From: Streptomyces sp. NBC_00271
GTDB lineage: Bacteria > Actinomycetota > Actinomycetes > Streptomycetales > Streptomycetaceae
Reading direction: 5' to 3'
NCBI RefSeq assembly: GCF_036178845.1
Contig: NZ_CP108070.1
Coordinates: 9,610,001 to 9,674,000 of the forward strand
DNA: 64,000 nucleotides
In this document: positions 27,804-36,446 of the stretch, piece by piece
How the letters are laid out: every line of letters begins with the position of its first letter
Position numbering within the stretch: position 1 is the first letter of the stretch
Program-made: the position numbers and the translations under genes
Notes under the pieces: model-generated
The model's database searches: none
Seen by the model: only the letters and a program-made list of their open reading frames with translations
What the model was told of the DNA's origin: nothing

Positions 27804-28805
27804 ATGCGCAGCAAACTCGTCCTGCACGCCGTCGACTCGCACACCGAGGGCATGCCCACCCGGGTGATCACCGGCGGCATCGGGACCATCCCCGGCGCGA
27901 CCATGAACGAACGGCGGCTGTACTTCCGCGAGCACCGCGACGACATCAAGCAGCTTCTGATGAACGAGCCGCGCGGCCACTCCGCGATGAGCGGCGCCAT
28001 CCTCCAGCCGCCCACCCGCCCGGACTGCGACTACGGCGTCCTCTACATCGAGGTGTCGGGCTACCTCCCGATGTGCGGGCACGGCACCATCGGCGTGGCG
28101 ACCGTCCTGGTGGAGACGGGCATGGTGGAGGTCGTCGAGCCGGTCACCACGATCCGGCTCGACACCCCGGCGGGCCTCGTCGTCGCCGAGGTCGCGGTCG
28201 AGGACGGCGCCGCCCGCGCGGTCACGCTCAAGAACGTGCCGTCCTTCTCGGCGGGCCTCGACCGCAAGGCCACCCTGCCCGACGGCCGGACGGTGACGTA
28301 CGACCTCGCGTACGGCGGCAACTTCTACGCCATTCTGCCGCTGGAGCAGTTCGGCCTGCCCTTCGACCGGTCGCGAAAGGAGGAGATCCTCGCCGCCGGA
28401 CTGTCGCTGATGGCGGCCGTCAACGCCGAGGACGAGCCGGTCCACCCCGAGGACCCGTCCATCCGCGGCTGCCACCACGTCCACCTGTACGCGCCCGGCG
28501 CCACCGCCCGTCACTCGCGCCACGCCATGGCGATCCACCCCGGCTGGTTCGACCGCTCGCCCTGCGGTACGGGCACCAGCGCGCGCATGGCGCAACTGCA
28601 CGCCCGCGGTGAACTCCCCCTGCACACGGAGTTCGTGAACGAGTCCTTCATCGGGACGCGGTTCACGGGACGACTGCTCGGCACGACCGAGGTCGCCGGA
28701 ATCCCGGCGGTGCTGCCCAGCTTCACCGGCCGCGCCTGGATCACCGGCACCGCCCAGTACCTCCTGGACCCGACCGACCCCTTCCCGGCGGGTTTCGTGC
28801 TTTAG
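27804..28805 (+). CDS. 4-hydroxyproline 2-epimerase (proline racemase family)
   Basis: 333-aa enzyme that converts trans-4-hydroxy-L-proline to cis-4-hydroxy-D-proline, the entry step of the pathway. Both catalytic cysteines are present: MCGHGTIG near residue 90 and DRSPCGTGTSARMA near residue 255. The second cysteine separates epimerases and racemases from the related dehydratases, which have threonine. The ATG at 27804 follows GGAG. It is the fifth gene of the operon and 58 bases before the GntR gene. Confidence 0.88.
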   Translation: MRSKLVLHAVDSHTEGMPTRVITGGIGTIPGATMNERRLYFREHRDDIKQLLMNEPRGHSAMSGAILQPPTRPDCDYGVLYIEVSGYLPMCGHGTIGVATVLVETGMVEVVEPVTTIRLDTPAGLVVAEVAVEDGAARAVTLKNVPSFSAGLDRKATLPDGRTVTYDLAYGGNFYAILPLEQFGLPFDRSRKEEILAAGLSLMAAVNAEDEPVHPEDPSIRGCHHVHLYAPGATARHSRHAMAIHPGWFDRSPCGTGTSARMAQLHARGELPLHTEFVNESFIGTRFTGRLLGTTEVAGIPAVLPSFTGRAWITGTAQYLLDPTDPFPAGFVL

Positions 28806-28862
28806 CGATACTGGTACCGCATGACATTGCACCGGTGCCCATGCCGTACGAGGAGTCGACCC

Positions 28863-29555
28863 ATGCCCGCCACGCGCAGCAGCGTACCCTCCGCCGCTCC
28901 CGCCGCCCTGCCCGTCCTCGGCGGCAAGAAGAGCAGCTACCGCGAGCGCGTCGCCGACGCCCTGCGGGCCGCGCTGATCGCGGGCGAACTGCGGGCCGGC
29001 GAGGTGTACTCCGCGCCGACGCTCGCCGCCCGCTTCGGCGTCTCGGCGACGCCGGTGCGCGAGGCCATGCTCGACCTCGCCAAGGAGGGCCTCGTCGACA
29101 CGGTGCCCAACAAGGGCTTCCGGGTCACCGCGGTCTCCGAGAAGCAGCTCGACGAGTACACCCACATCCGCTCGCTGATCGAGATCCCCACCACCGTGCA
29201 GCTGGCCACCACCGCGGACCGGGTCTCCCTGGAGGCGCTGCGCCCGGCCGCCCGGGAGATCGTGACCGCGGCGGCGGCCGGTGACCTCATCGCCTACGTC
29301 GAGGCGGACATCCGCTTCCACCTCGGTCTGCTCGCCCTCGCGGGCAACGCCCACCTGGTCGAGGTCGTCGGCGACCTCCGCAAGCGTTCGCGCCTGTACG
29401 GCCTCAACGCCCTGGTCGAGGCGGGCCGCCTCCAGGACTCCGCCGAGGAGCACCTCGAACTCCTCGACGCCCTCGTGGACCGCGACCCCGAGGCCGTACG
29501 GAGGGTCATGACCCGGCACCTGGGCCATGTCCGTGGACTGTGGGCGGCCCACTAG
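28863..29555 (+). CDS. GntR-family (FadR/FCD) transcriptional regulator
   Basis: 230-aa regulator with an N-terminal winged helix-turn-helix (YRERVADALRAALIAGELRAGEVYSAPTLAARFGVSATPVREAMLDLAKEGLV) and a helical FCD effector domain (IEIPTTVQLA, DIRFHLGLLALAGN). It sits at the end of the hydroxyproline operon and probably represses it, with a pathway intermediate as inducer (inference). GAGGAG precedes the ATG. Confidence 0.87.
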   Translation: MPATRSSVPSAAPAALPVLGGKKSSYRERVADALRAALIAGELRAGEVYSAPTLAARFGVSATPVREAMLDLAKEGLVDTVPNKGFRVTAVSEKQLDEYTHIRSLIEIPTTVQLATTADRVSLEALRPAAREIVTAAAAGDLIAYVEADIRFHLGLLALAGNAHLVEVVGDLRKRSRLYGLNALVEAGRLQDSAEEHLELLDALVDRDPEAVRRVMTRHLGHVRGLWAAH

Positions 29556-29580
29556 GTCCAACCGGACCCCGTGGGTGTTA

Positions 29581-29616
29581 TGCAAGCGACTTGCATTTCT
29601 TGCGCTATTCTTGCGC
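29581..29616 (+). promoter_or_regulatory. LacI autoregulatory operator and leaderless promoter
   Basis: The palindrome TGCAAGCGACTTGCA (29581-29595) is followed by two CTTGCG half-sites (around 29599-29604 and 29610-29615). A TATTCT -10 box (29606-29611) puts the transcription start at or next to the ATG at 29619, and no ribosome site is present, so the transcript is probably leaderless. Confidence 0.6.
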
Positions 29617-29618
29617 GC

Positions 29619-30617
29619 ATGACGCGACGACTTGCTCAGGTGGCGAAGAAGGTCGGGGTCAGCGAGGCCACGGTCAGCCGGGTGCTCAACGGGAAGCCCG
29701 GCGTCTCCGACTCCACCCGGCAGGCGGTGCTCTCGGCGCTGGACGTGCTCGGCTACGAGCGGCCCACCCAACTGCGCGGTGAACGCGCGCGGCTCGTGGG
29801 CCTCGTCCTGCCCGAGCTGCAGAACCCGATCTTCCCGGCGTTCGCCGAAGTGATCGGCGGGGCGCTCGCACAGCTCGGGCTGACGCCGGTGCTCTGCACC
29901 CAGACCAAGGGCGGCGTCTCCGAGGCGGACTACGTGGAGCTGCTGCTCCAACAGCAGGTCTCCGGCGTGGTGTTCGCGGGCGGACTGTACGCGCAGGCCG
30001 ACGCCCCGCACGAGCACTACCGGGAGCTGGCGGACCGCAACATCCCGGTGGTGCTGGTCAACGCGGCCATCGAGCACCTCGGCTTCCCGTGCGTCTCCTG
30101 CGACGACGCGGTGGCGGTCGAGCAGGCCTGGCGCCACCTCGTCTCGCTCGGTCACGAGCGCATCGGTCTGGTGCTCGGGCCCGCCGACCACATGCCCTCG
30201 GCGCGGAAGCTGGCGGCGGCCCGTGCGCTCGCCCCCGAGCTGCCCGACGCGCACATCGCGCGAGCCATGTTCTCGATCGAGGGCGGCCACGCGGCGGCCG
30301 CCCGGCTCATCGACCGCGGGGTCACCGGTTTCATCTGCGCCAGCGACCCGCTCGCCCTCGGTGTCGTACGCGCCGCCCGTCGCAAGGGACTCGGCGTGCC
30401 CTCGCAGGTGTCCGTCGTCGGCTACGACGACTCCGCGCTGATGAACTGCACCGAGCCGCCCCTGACCACCGTCCGCCAGCCCATCGAGTCGATGGGCCGG
30501 GCGGCCGTCGAGCTGCTCAACGCCCAGATCGGCGGGAGCAGCGTCACCGCCGAAGAGCTCTTGTTCGAACCGGAGTTGGTGGTCCGGGGGTCCACCGCGC
30601 AAGCGCCCCGCCTCTGA
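29619..30617 (+). CDS. LacI-family transcriptional regulator
   Basis: 332-aa regulator: helix-turn-helix and hinge at the N-terminus (RRLAQVAKKVGVSEATVSRVLNGKPGVS), then a periplasmic-binding-protein-like sugar domain (LVGLVLPELQNPIFPAFAEVIG; ICASDPLALGVVRAARRKG; TVRQPIESMGRAAVELL). It should repress its own gene and the downstream transporter, and be released by an alpha-glucoside. The start is set by the HTH and the leaderless promoter. Confidence 0.9.
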   Translation: MTRRLAQVAKKVGVSEATVSRVLNGKPGVSDSTRQAVLSALDVLGYERPTQLRGERARLVGLVLPELQNPIFPAFAEVIGGALAQLGLTPVLCTQTKGGVSEADYVELLLQQQVSGVVFAGGLYAQADAPHEHYRELADRNIPVVLVNAAIEHLGFPCVSCDDAVAVEQAWRHLVSLGHERIGLVLGPADHMPSARKLAAARALAPELPDAHIARAMFSIEGGHAAAARLIDRGVTGFICASDPLALGVVRAARRKGLGVPSQVSVVGYDDSALMNCTEPPLTTVRQPIESMGRAAVELLNAQIGGSSVTAEELLFEPELVVRGSTAQAPRL

Positions 30618-30646
30618 GATCCATTCTGCTGTCAAATAATTCCAGA

Positions 30647-30666
30647 TTCTGCGCGACATCTTGCGG
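30647..30666 (+). promoter_or_regulatory. Candidate LacI operator before the transporter operon
   Basis: The sequence TTCTGCGCGACATCTTGCGG shares the TTCT-GCGC and TCTTGCG blocks of the site before the lacI gene. It lies 110 bases upstream of the binding-protein start, in the 158-bp gap. Confidence 0.4.
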
Positions 30667-30775
30667 ACCCTTGTCGGCGGTGCTTGAGTGTGCGGCGCCA
30701 GCACACGGCGGTGCGCCAGATCAAGGTGGTGCGCCCCCGTGGGCCTTCCTCGCTCCTGCCCAAAGGGGTCCACCG

Positions 30776-32125
30776 ATGAGAAGTACCGGGTTCCGCCGTA
30801 CCTTCGTCGTACTCACGGCGTCCGCCCTCGCGCTCACCGCCACCGCCTGCGGCGGCAGCGACGACGGCTCCGCGGGTGGCAAGACCCGCATCACGGTCAA
30901 CTGCATGCCCCCGAAGAGCGCCAAGGTCGACCGCTCGTTCTTCGAGGCCGACATCAAGGCGTTCGAGAAGCAGAACCCGGACATCGACGTCGTCGCGCAC
31001 GACGCGTTCCCCTGCCAGGACCCCAAGACGTTCGACGCCAAGCTCGCCGGCGGCCAGATGGAGGACGTCTTCTACACGTACTTCACCGACTCCAAGCACG
31101 TAGTCGACATCAACCAGGCCGCCGACATCACGTCGTACGTCAAGGACCTCAAGAGCTACGGCACCATCCAGCAGCAACTGCGCGACATCTACACCGTCGA
31201 CGGCAAGGTCTACGGAGTGCCGCGCACCGGCTACTCGATGGGACTCATCTACAACCGCAAGCTCTTCCAGAAGGCCGGTCTCGACCCCGACAAGCCCCCG
31301 GCGACCTGGGAAGAAGTGCGCGCGGACGCCAAGAAGATAGCCGCGCTCGGCGGCGGCACCGTCGGCTACGCCGACTACAGCGCCCAGAACCAGGGCGGCT
31401 GGCACTTCACCGCCGAGATGTACTCGCAGGGCGGCGACGTCGTCACGCCGGACGGCAAGAAGGCCAGCGTCGACACCCCGGAGGGCAAGGCCGTCCTGCA
31501 GAACCTGCACGACATGCGCTGGACCGACAACTCCATGGGCAGCAAGCAGCTCCTCGTCATCAACGACGTCCAGCAGCTGATGGGCTCCGGCAAGCTCGGC
31601 ATGTACCTCTCCGCGCCCGACAACATCCCGATCCTCGTCAAGGAGAAGGGCGGCAACTACGACGACCTCGCCCTCGCGCCCATGCCCGGCGGCAAGGGCA
31701 CGCTCATCGGCGGCGACGGCTACATGTTCAACAAGAAGGACAGCCCCGAGCAGATCAAGGCCGGCCTGAAGTGGCTCGACCACATGTTCCTCACCCCCGG
31801 AACGGGCTTCCTCGGCGACTACGCCCGCGCCAAGCAGAACAACGCCCCCGTCGGCCTCCCCGAGCCCAGGCTCTTCACCGGCGCCGCCGACGCGAAGGAC
31901 CAGCAGGTCAAGAAGGCCAACGCCAATGTGCCGGTGGAGAACTACCAGGCCTTCCTGGACGGCAACCAGAGCCTGCAGATGAAGATCGAGCCGCCCCAGG
32001 CCCAGCAGATCTACTCGGTCCTCGACGGAGCCGTCTCCGCGGTCCTCACCAAGAAGGACGCGAACGTCGACCAGCTCCTGAAGGACGCCTCCGGGAAGAT
32101 CGACTCCATCCTGGCCCGGGGCTGA
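30776..32125 (+). CDS. Sugar ABC transporter substrate-binding lipoprotein
   Basis: 449-aa extracellular solute-binding protein family 1 lipoprotein. The signal peptide (RRTFVVLTASALALTATAC) ends in a lipobox cysteine at about residue 24, followed by a GGSDDGSAGG linker. The C-terminal lobes include VYGVPRTGYSMGLIYNRKLF and LGMYLSAPDNIP. It delivers an oligosaccharide, by context an alpha-glucoside, to the two permeases. The ATG at 30776 is the first codon of the signal peptide; the frame runs open upstream within lacI but that part is not translated. Confidence 0.9.
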   Translation: MRSTGFRRTFVVLTASALALTATACGGSDDGSAGGKTRITVNCMPPKSAKVDRSFFEADIKAFEKQNPDIDVVAHDAFPCQDPKTFDAKLAGGQMEDVFYTYFTDSKHVVDINQAADITSYVKDLKSYGTIQQQLRDIYTVDGKVYGVPRTGYSMGLIYNRKLFQKAGLDPDKPPATWEEVRADAKKIAALGGGTVGYADYSAQNQGGWHFTAEMYSQGGDVVTPDGKKASVDTPEGKAVLQNLHDMRWTDNSMGSKQLLVINDVQQLMGSGKLGMYLSAPDNIPILVKEKGGNYDDLALAPMPGGKGTLIGGDGYMFNKKDSPEQIKAGLKWLDHMFLTPGTGFLGDYARAKQNNAPVGLPEPRLFTGAADAKDQQVKKANANVPVENYQAFLDGNQSLQMKIEPPQAQQIYSVLDGAVSAVLTKKDANVDQLLKDASGKIDSILARG

Positions 32126-32133
32126 CCAGGCGT

Positions 32134-33105
32134 ATGAAGACCGCATCGAAGCCCGTGGTGCTTCCTCCGGCCGCCGTCGGCGCGCCGGAGGTACCGCGGT
32201 CGGCCGGGCGCCGGGCGAGGGGCCCGTGGCGCCGGCGCCTGGCCGACCAGTCCCGCGCGTACGCCTTCCTCGTCGGCGGCCTGCTCTGCTTCGCGCTGTT
32301 CTCCTGGTACCCCGCGATCCGCGCGGTCGTGATCGCCTTCCAGAAGTACACGCCGGGCTCCTCGCCCCAGTGGGTCGGCACCGCCAACTTCACCCGTGTC
32401 TTCCACGACCCGGAGTTCACGGCGGCCTGGCGCAACACGTTCACCTTCACGCTCCTCGCCCTGCTCATCGGCTTCGCCGTCCCGTTCGTGATGGCCCTGG
32501 TCCTCAACGAACTCCGGCACGCGAAGGCCTTCTTCAGGGTCGTGGTGTACCTGCCGGTGATGATCCCGCCGGTGGTCAGCGCCCTGCTGTGGAAGTGGTT
32601 CTACGATCCCGGAGCGGGCCTCGCCAACGAGGCGCTGCGCTTTCTGCACCTGCCCACCTCGAACTGGTCCAACGGCGCCGACACCGCGCTCATCTCCCTG
32701 GTCATCGTGGCGACCTGGGCCAACATGGGCGGCACGGTCCTGATCTACCTGGCCGCGCTCCAGGGCATCCCGGGGGAGCTGTACGAGGCGGCGGAGCTGG
32801 ACGGCGCGAACATCCTCCAGCGCATCCGGCACGTGACGATTCCGCAGACCCGCTTCATCGTCCTCATGCTGATGCTGCTTCAGATCATCGCCACGATGCA
32901 GGTCTTCACCGAGCCGTTCGTCATCACCGGCGGCGGTCCCGAGAACGCCACGGTCACCGTCCTCTACCTCATCTACAAGTACGCGTTCCTCTACAACGAC
33001 TTCGGCGGCGCGTGCGCGCTGAGCGTCATGCTCCTCGTGCTGCTCGGCCTCTTCTCCGCGGTCTATCTGCGGCTGACCCGCTCGTCGGGGGAGGAGTACG
33101 CATGA
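32134..33105 (+). CDS. Sugar ABC transporter permease, MalF type
   Basis: 323-aa permease with six predicted membrane segments and the EAA loop LYEAAELDGANILQRIRHVTIP. It starts 8 bases after the binding-protein stop. Its TGA overlaps the ATG of the second permease (ATGA). The cytoplasmic N-terminus is rich in arginine and proline. Confidence 0.92.
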   Translation: MKTASKPVVLPPAAVGAPEVPRSAGRRARGPWRRRLADQSRAYAFLVGGLLCFALFSWYPAIRAVVIAFQKYTPGSSPQWVGTANFTRVFHDPEFTAAWRNTFTFTLLALLIGFAVPFVMALVLNELRHAKAFFRVVVYLPVMIPPVVSALLWKWFYDPGAGLANEALRFLHLPTSNWSNGADTALISLVIVATWANMGGTVLIYLAALQGIPGELYEAAELDGANILQRIRHVTIPQTRFIVLMLMLLQIIATMQVFTEPFVITGGGPENATVTVLYLIYKYAFLYNDFGGACALSVMLLVLLGLFSAVYLRLTRSSGEEYA

Positions 33106-33983
33106 GCAGCGGCACCCGCACCCTGGTCTCCCCACTCACTCTCGCCCGCCCCCGCGGCAAGGCCCTCTACTGGACCGTCTTCACGGCCGTCGTCCTGCTC
33201 TTCGCGCTCGCCTTCCTCTTCCCGGTCTACTGGATGGTGACCGGCGCGATGAAGTCCCCGGACGAGGTGACGCGGACCCCGCCGACCCTCGTGCCCAAGG
33301 CATGGCATCTCAGCGGCTACACCGACGCCTGGGACCTGATGGACCTGCCCACCCACCTGTGGAACACGGTGGTGCAGGCCGCCGGCGCCTGGCTGCTCCA
33401 GCTCGTGTTCTGCACGGCCGCCGCGTACGCCCTCTCCAAGCTGAAGCCGGCGTTCGGCAAGGTGATCCTCGGCGGCATCCTCGCCACCCTGATGGTCCCG
33501 GCGCAGGCGCTGGTCGTACCGAAGTACCTGACCGTCGCGGACCTCCCGCTGATCCACACCAGCCTGCTCAACGACCCGCTCGGCATCTGGCTGCCCGCCG
33601 TGGCCAACGCCTTCAACCTCTATCTCCTCAAGCGCTTCTTCGACCAGATCCCGCGCGATGTCCTGGAGGCCGCCGAGATCGACGGCGCCGGACGGCTGCG
33701 CACCCTCTGGTCCATCGTGCTGCCCATGTCCCGCCCCGTCCTGGGCGTCGTGTCGATCTTCGCCCTGGTCGCCGTCTGGCAGGACTTCCTCTGGCCGTTG
33801 ATGGTCTTCTCCGACACCGACAAGCAGCCGATCAGCGTGGCCCTCGTCCAGCTGTCGCAGAACATCCAGCTGACCGTGCTCATCGCCGCGATGGTGATCG
33901 CCAGCATCCCCATGGTCCTGATGTTCCTGGTGTTCCAGCGGCACATCATCGCCGGGATCAGCGCGGGCAGCACGAAGGGCTGA
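33102..33983 (+). CDS. Sugar ABC transporter permease, MalG type
   Basis: 293-aa permease with six membrane segments and the EAA loop VLEAAEIDGAGRLRTLWSIV. The ATG overlaps the preceding stop by 4 nt. No ATPase follows, so it probably shares the general sugar ATPase MsiK encoded elsewhere (family knowledge, not shown here). Confidence 0.92.
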   Translation: MSSGTRTLVSPLTLARPRGKALYWTVFTAVVLLFALAFLFPVYWMVTGAMKSPDEVTRTPPTLVPKAWHLSGYTDAWDLMDLPTHLWNTVVQAAGAWLLQLVFCTAAAYALSKLKPAFGKVILGGILATLMVPAQALVVPKYLTVADLPLIHTSLLNDPLGIWLPAVANAFNLYLLKRFFDQIPRDVLEAAEIDGAGRLRTLWSIVLPMSRPVLGVVSIFALVAVWQDFLWPLMVFSDTDKQPISVALVQLSQNIQLTVLIAAMVIASIPMVLMFLVFQRHIIAGISAGSTKG

Positions 33984-34013
33984 CACCGACCCCGCAACCG
34001 AAAGGCAGGCACC

Positions 34014-35606
34014 GTGGGACAGCCCACCCATGCCCAGAACTGGTGGCGCTCCGCCGTCATCTACCAGGTGTACGTCCGCAGCTTCGCGGACGGCGACGGC
34101 GACGGCACCGGCGACCTCGCGGGCGTCCGCGCCAAACTCCCGTATCTCGCCGAACTCGGCGTGGACGCCCTGTGGTTCAACCCCTGGTACCTGTCCCCGA
34201 TGAAGGACGGCGGCTACGACGTCGCCGACTACCGTGTCATCGACCCGGCCTTCGGGACGCTCGCCGAGGCGGAGAAACTCATCGCCGAGGCGAAGGAACT
34301 GGGCATCCGCACGCTCGTCGACATCGTGCCCAACCACGTCTCCGACCAACACCCCTGGTTCCGGGCCGCCTTGGCCGGGGGACCCGAACGCGAGCTCTTC
34401 CACTTCCGTCCCGGACGCGGCGAACACGGTGAACTCCCGCCCAACGACTGGCCGTCCCAGTTCGCGGGCTCCGCCGAGCCCGTCTGGACCCGGCTGCCCG
34501 ACGGCACCTGGTACCTCCACCTGTTCACCCCCGAGCAGCCCGACCTCAACTGGGCGCACCCCGCCGTCCGCCAGGAACACGAGGAGATCCTGCGGTTCTG
34601 GTTCGAGCGCGGCGTGGCGGGCGTCCGCATCGACTCGGCCGCCCTGCTCGCCAAGGACCCGGACCTCCCCGACTTCGTCGAGGGCCGCGACCCGCATCCG
34701 TACGTCGACCGCGACGAACTCCACGACATCTACCGCTCCTGGCGCACGGTCGCCGACGCCTACGACGGCATCTTCGTCGGCGAGGTCTGGCTCCCCGACA
34801 CCGAGCGCTTCGCCCGCTATCTGCGCCCCGACGAGCTGCACACCGCCTTCAACTTCTCCTTCCTGTCCTGCCCCTGGGACGCGGGACGCCTGCGGACGTC
34901 CATCGACGAGACCCTCGCCGAACACGCCCCCATCGGCGCGCCCGCCACCTGGGTGCTGTGCAACCACGACGTGACCCGCACGGTCACCCGCTACGGCCGC
35001 GTCGACACCGGCTTCGACTTCGCCACCAAGGCCTTCGGCACCCCGACCGACCTCGCCCTCGGCACCCGCCGCGCCCGCGCCGGGGCCCTGCTCTCGCTCG
35101 CGCTGCCCGGCGCCGTCTACCTCTACCAGGGCGAGGAACTGGGCTTGCCCGAGGCCGAGATACCCCGCGACCGCATCCACGACCCGATGCACTTCCGCTC
35201 CGGCGGCACCGACCCGGGCCGGGACGGCTGCCGGGTCCCGCTCCCGTGGACGGCCGACGCGCCGTACGCGGGCTTCGGCGGCGAGCCCTGGCTGCCGCAG
35301 CCGAGCGGCTGGTCCGCGTACGCCGCCGACCTCCAGGCCGCCGACCCCGGCTCGATGCTCTCCCTCTACCGCGCGGCCCTGACGATCAGACCGGAGTTCG
35401 GCGACGGCCCGCTCACCTGGCTGCCCGCGCCCGAGGGGGTGCTCGCCTTCGCCCGGCCCGGGCAGGAGGTGCGGCTGCTGTGCGTCGTGAACCTCGCCGA
35501 CGCCCCCGCCGACCTTCCCGCCCACTCCCGACTCCTCCTCGGCAGCGGCCCCCTGGACCCACAGGGGCGACTGCCGAAGGACACGGCGGTCTGGCTGCGC
35601 GGCTGA
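34014..35606 (+). CDS. GH13 alpha-glucosidase
   Basis: 530-aa alpha-amylase-family enzyme, cytoplasmic (no signal peptide). The conserved regions are present: WWRSAVIYQVYVRSFADG, DIVPNHVS, the nucleophile region VAGVRIDSAAL (Asp), the acid IFVGEVW (Glu) and the third carboxylate LCNHDVTR. The pattern fits exo-acting alpha-glucosidases. It probably cleaves the disaccharide brought in by the preceding transporter. The GTG start lies 30 bases after the permease stop. Confidence 0.92.
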   Translation: MGQPTHAQNWWRSAVIYQVYVRSFADGDGDGTGDLAGVRAKLPYLAELGVDALWFNPWYLSPMKDGGYDVADYRVIDPAFGTLAEAEKLIAEAKELGIRTLVDIVPNHVSDQHPWFRAALAGGPERELFHFRPGRGEHGELPPNDWPSQFAGSAEPVWTRLPDGTWYLHLFTPEQPDLNWAHPAVRQEHEEILRFWFERGVAGVRIDSAALLAKDPDLPDFVEGRDPHPYVDRDELHDIYRSWRTVADAYDGIFVGEVWLPDTERFARYLRPDELHTAFNFSFLSCPWDAGRLRTSIDETLAEHAPIGAPATWVLCNHDVTRTVTRYGRVDTGFDFATKAFGTPTDLALGTRRARAGALLSLALPGAVYLYQGEELGLPEAEIPRDRIHDPMHFRSGGTDPGRDGCRVPLPWTADAPYAGFGGEPWLPQPSGWSAYAADLQAADPGSMLSLYRAALTIRPEFGDGPLTWLPAPEGVLAFARPGQEVRLLCVVNLADAPADLPAHSRLLLGSGPLDPQGRLPKDTAVWLRG

Positions 35607-35613
35607 GCGTCAC

Positions 35614-36426
35614 TCAGGTGAGCGTCTTTTCGGGGGGACCGATATCGGTCCCCCCGCGCTTCGCCGCCTGGATCTGCTTGTACACATGGGTCCGCAGCTC
35701 GGCGAAGCGCGGGGCGACCCGGGTGTGCAACTGGTCCCGCTCGTCCGGGAGATCGACCTTCAGCTGCTCCTGTACGACGGTGGGGGAGGCGGAGAGGATC
35801 AGGACCCGCTCGCCGAGGTACACGGCCTCGTCGATGTCGTGGGTGACGAACAGGATCGTGATGCCGCGTTCCCGCCACAGGCCCCGCACCAGGTCCTCCA
35901 GATCGGCCCGGGTCTGCGCGTCGACCGCCGCGAACGGCTCGTCCATCAGCAGGACATCGGGCTCGTACGCGAGCGCGCGGGCGATCGCGACACGCTGCTG
36001 CATCCCGCCGGACAGCTGCCACGGGTAGGCCCCGGCGGCATCCGTGAGCCCGACCGACTCCAGCGCGTCGGCCACCAGCTCCCGGCGCCGCTGCTTGCTC
36101 AACGGCTTCTGCTTCAAGGGCAGTTCGACGTTCTCCCGCACCCGCATCCAGGGGAACAGGCTGCGTCCGTACTCCTGGAACACGAACGCCATCCCCGGCG
36201 GCGGCCCGCTCACCGGGCGGTCGTTCAGCCGTACCTCGCCCGCCGTCGGCGTCAACAGCCCGCCCATGCACTTCAGGAGCGTGGTCTTGCCGCATCCCGA
36301 CGGGCCGACCAGACAGACGAGTTCGCCCGCCTCGACGGTGAAGGTGAGGTCCCGTACCGCCTCCACCCGGCGGCCGGAACCCTCGTAGACCTTGTTCAGG
36401 CCGGATACGACAAGAGACGCGTGCAT
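35614..36426 (-). CDS. ABC transporter ATPase, nitrate/sulfonate type
   Basis: 270-aa ATPase of the SsuB/TauB/NrtD group: Walker A VGPSGCGKTTLLK, Q-loop FVFQEYGRSLFPW, signature QLSGGMQQRVAIARAL, Walker B VLLMDEPFAAVD, and H-loop FVTHDIDE. The ATG at 36426 follows a purine-rich AAAGGGCGG. It powers the importer formed with the two permeases and NMT1-like binding protein encoded upstream in the same operon. The 3' end of the gene contains a perfect 24-bp palindrome. Confidence 0.93.
   Translation of the reverse strand: MHASLVVSGLNKVYEGSGRRVEAVRDLTFTVEAGELVCLVGPSGCGKTTLLKCMGGLLTPTAGEVRLNDRPVSGPPPGMAFVFQEYGRSLFPWMRVRENVELPLKQKPLSKQRRRELVADALESVGLTDAAGAYPWQLSGGMQQRVAIARALAYEPDVLLMDEPFAAVDAQTRADLEDLVRGLWRERGITILFVTHDIDEAVYLGERVLILSASPTVVQEQLKVDLPDERDQLHTRVAPRFAELRTHVYKQIQAAKRGGTDIGPPEKTLT
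35632..35655. terminator. Perfect 24-bp palindrome at the convergent gene ends, likely bidirectional terminator
   Basis: The arms GGGGGGACCGAT and ATCGGTCCCCCC meet without a loop. It lies 26 bases after the GH13 stop and inside the last codons of the convergent ATPase gene (GGTDIGPP). A terminator that also encodes protein fits the 7-bp spacing between the two stops; a protein-binding site is the alternative. Confidence 0.6.
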
Positions 36427-36446
36427 GGACCGCCCTTTCGCGAGCT

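Noticed and set aside
27615..30773. 1052-codon open frame on the minus strand over the epimerase, GntR and LacI genes
   Set aside because: It crosses three clear plus-strand genes and their intergenic regions, and shows no family motif.
33063..35525. 820-codon minus-strand frame over the permease and GH13 genes
   Set aside because: Shadow of confirmed genes; only valine/glycine-rich antisense composition.
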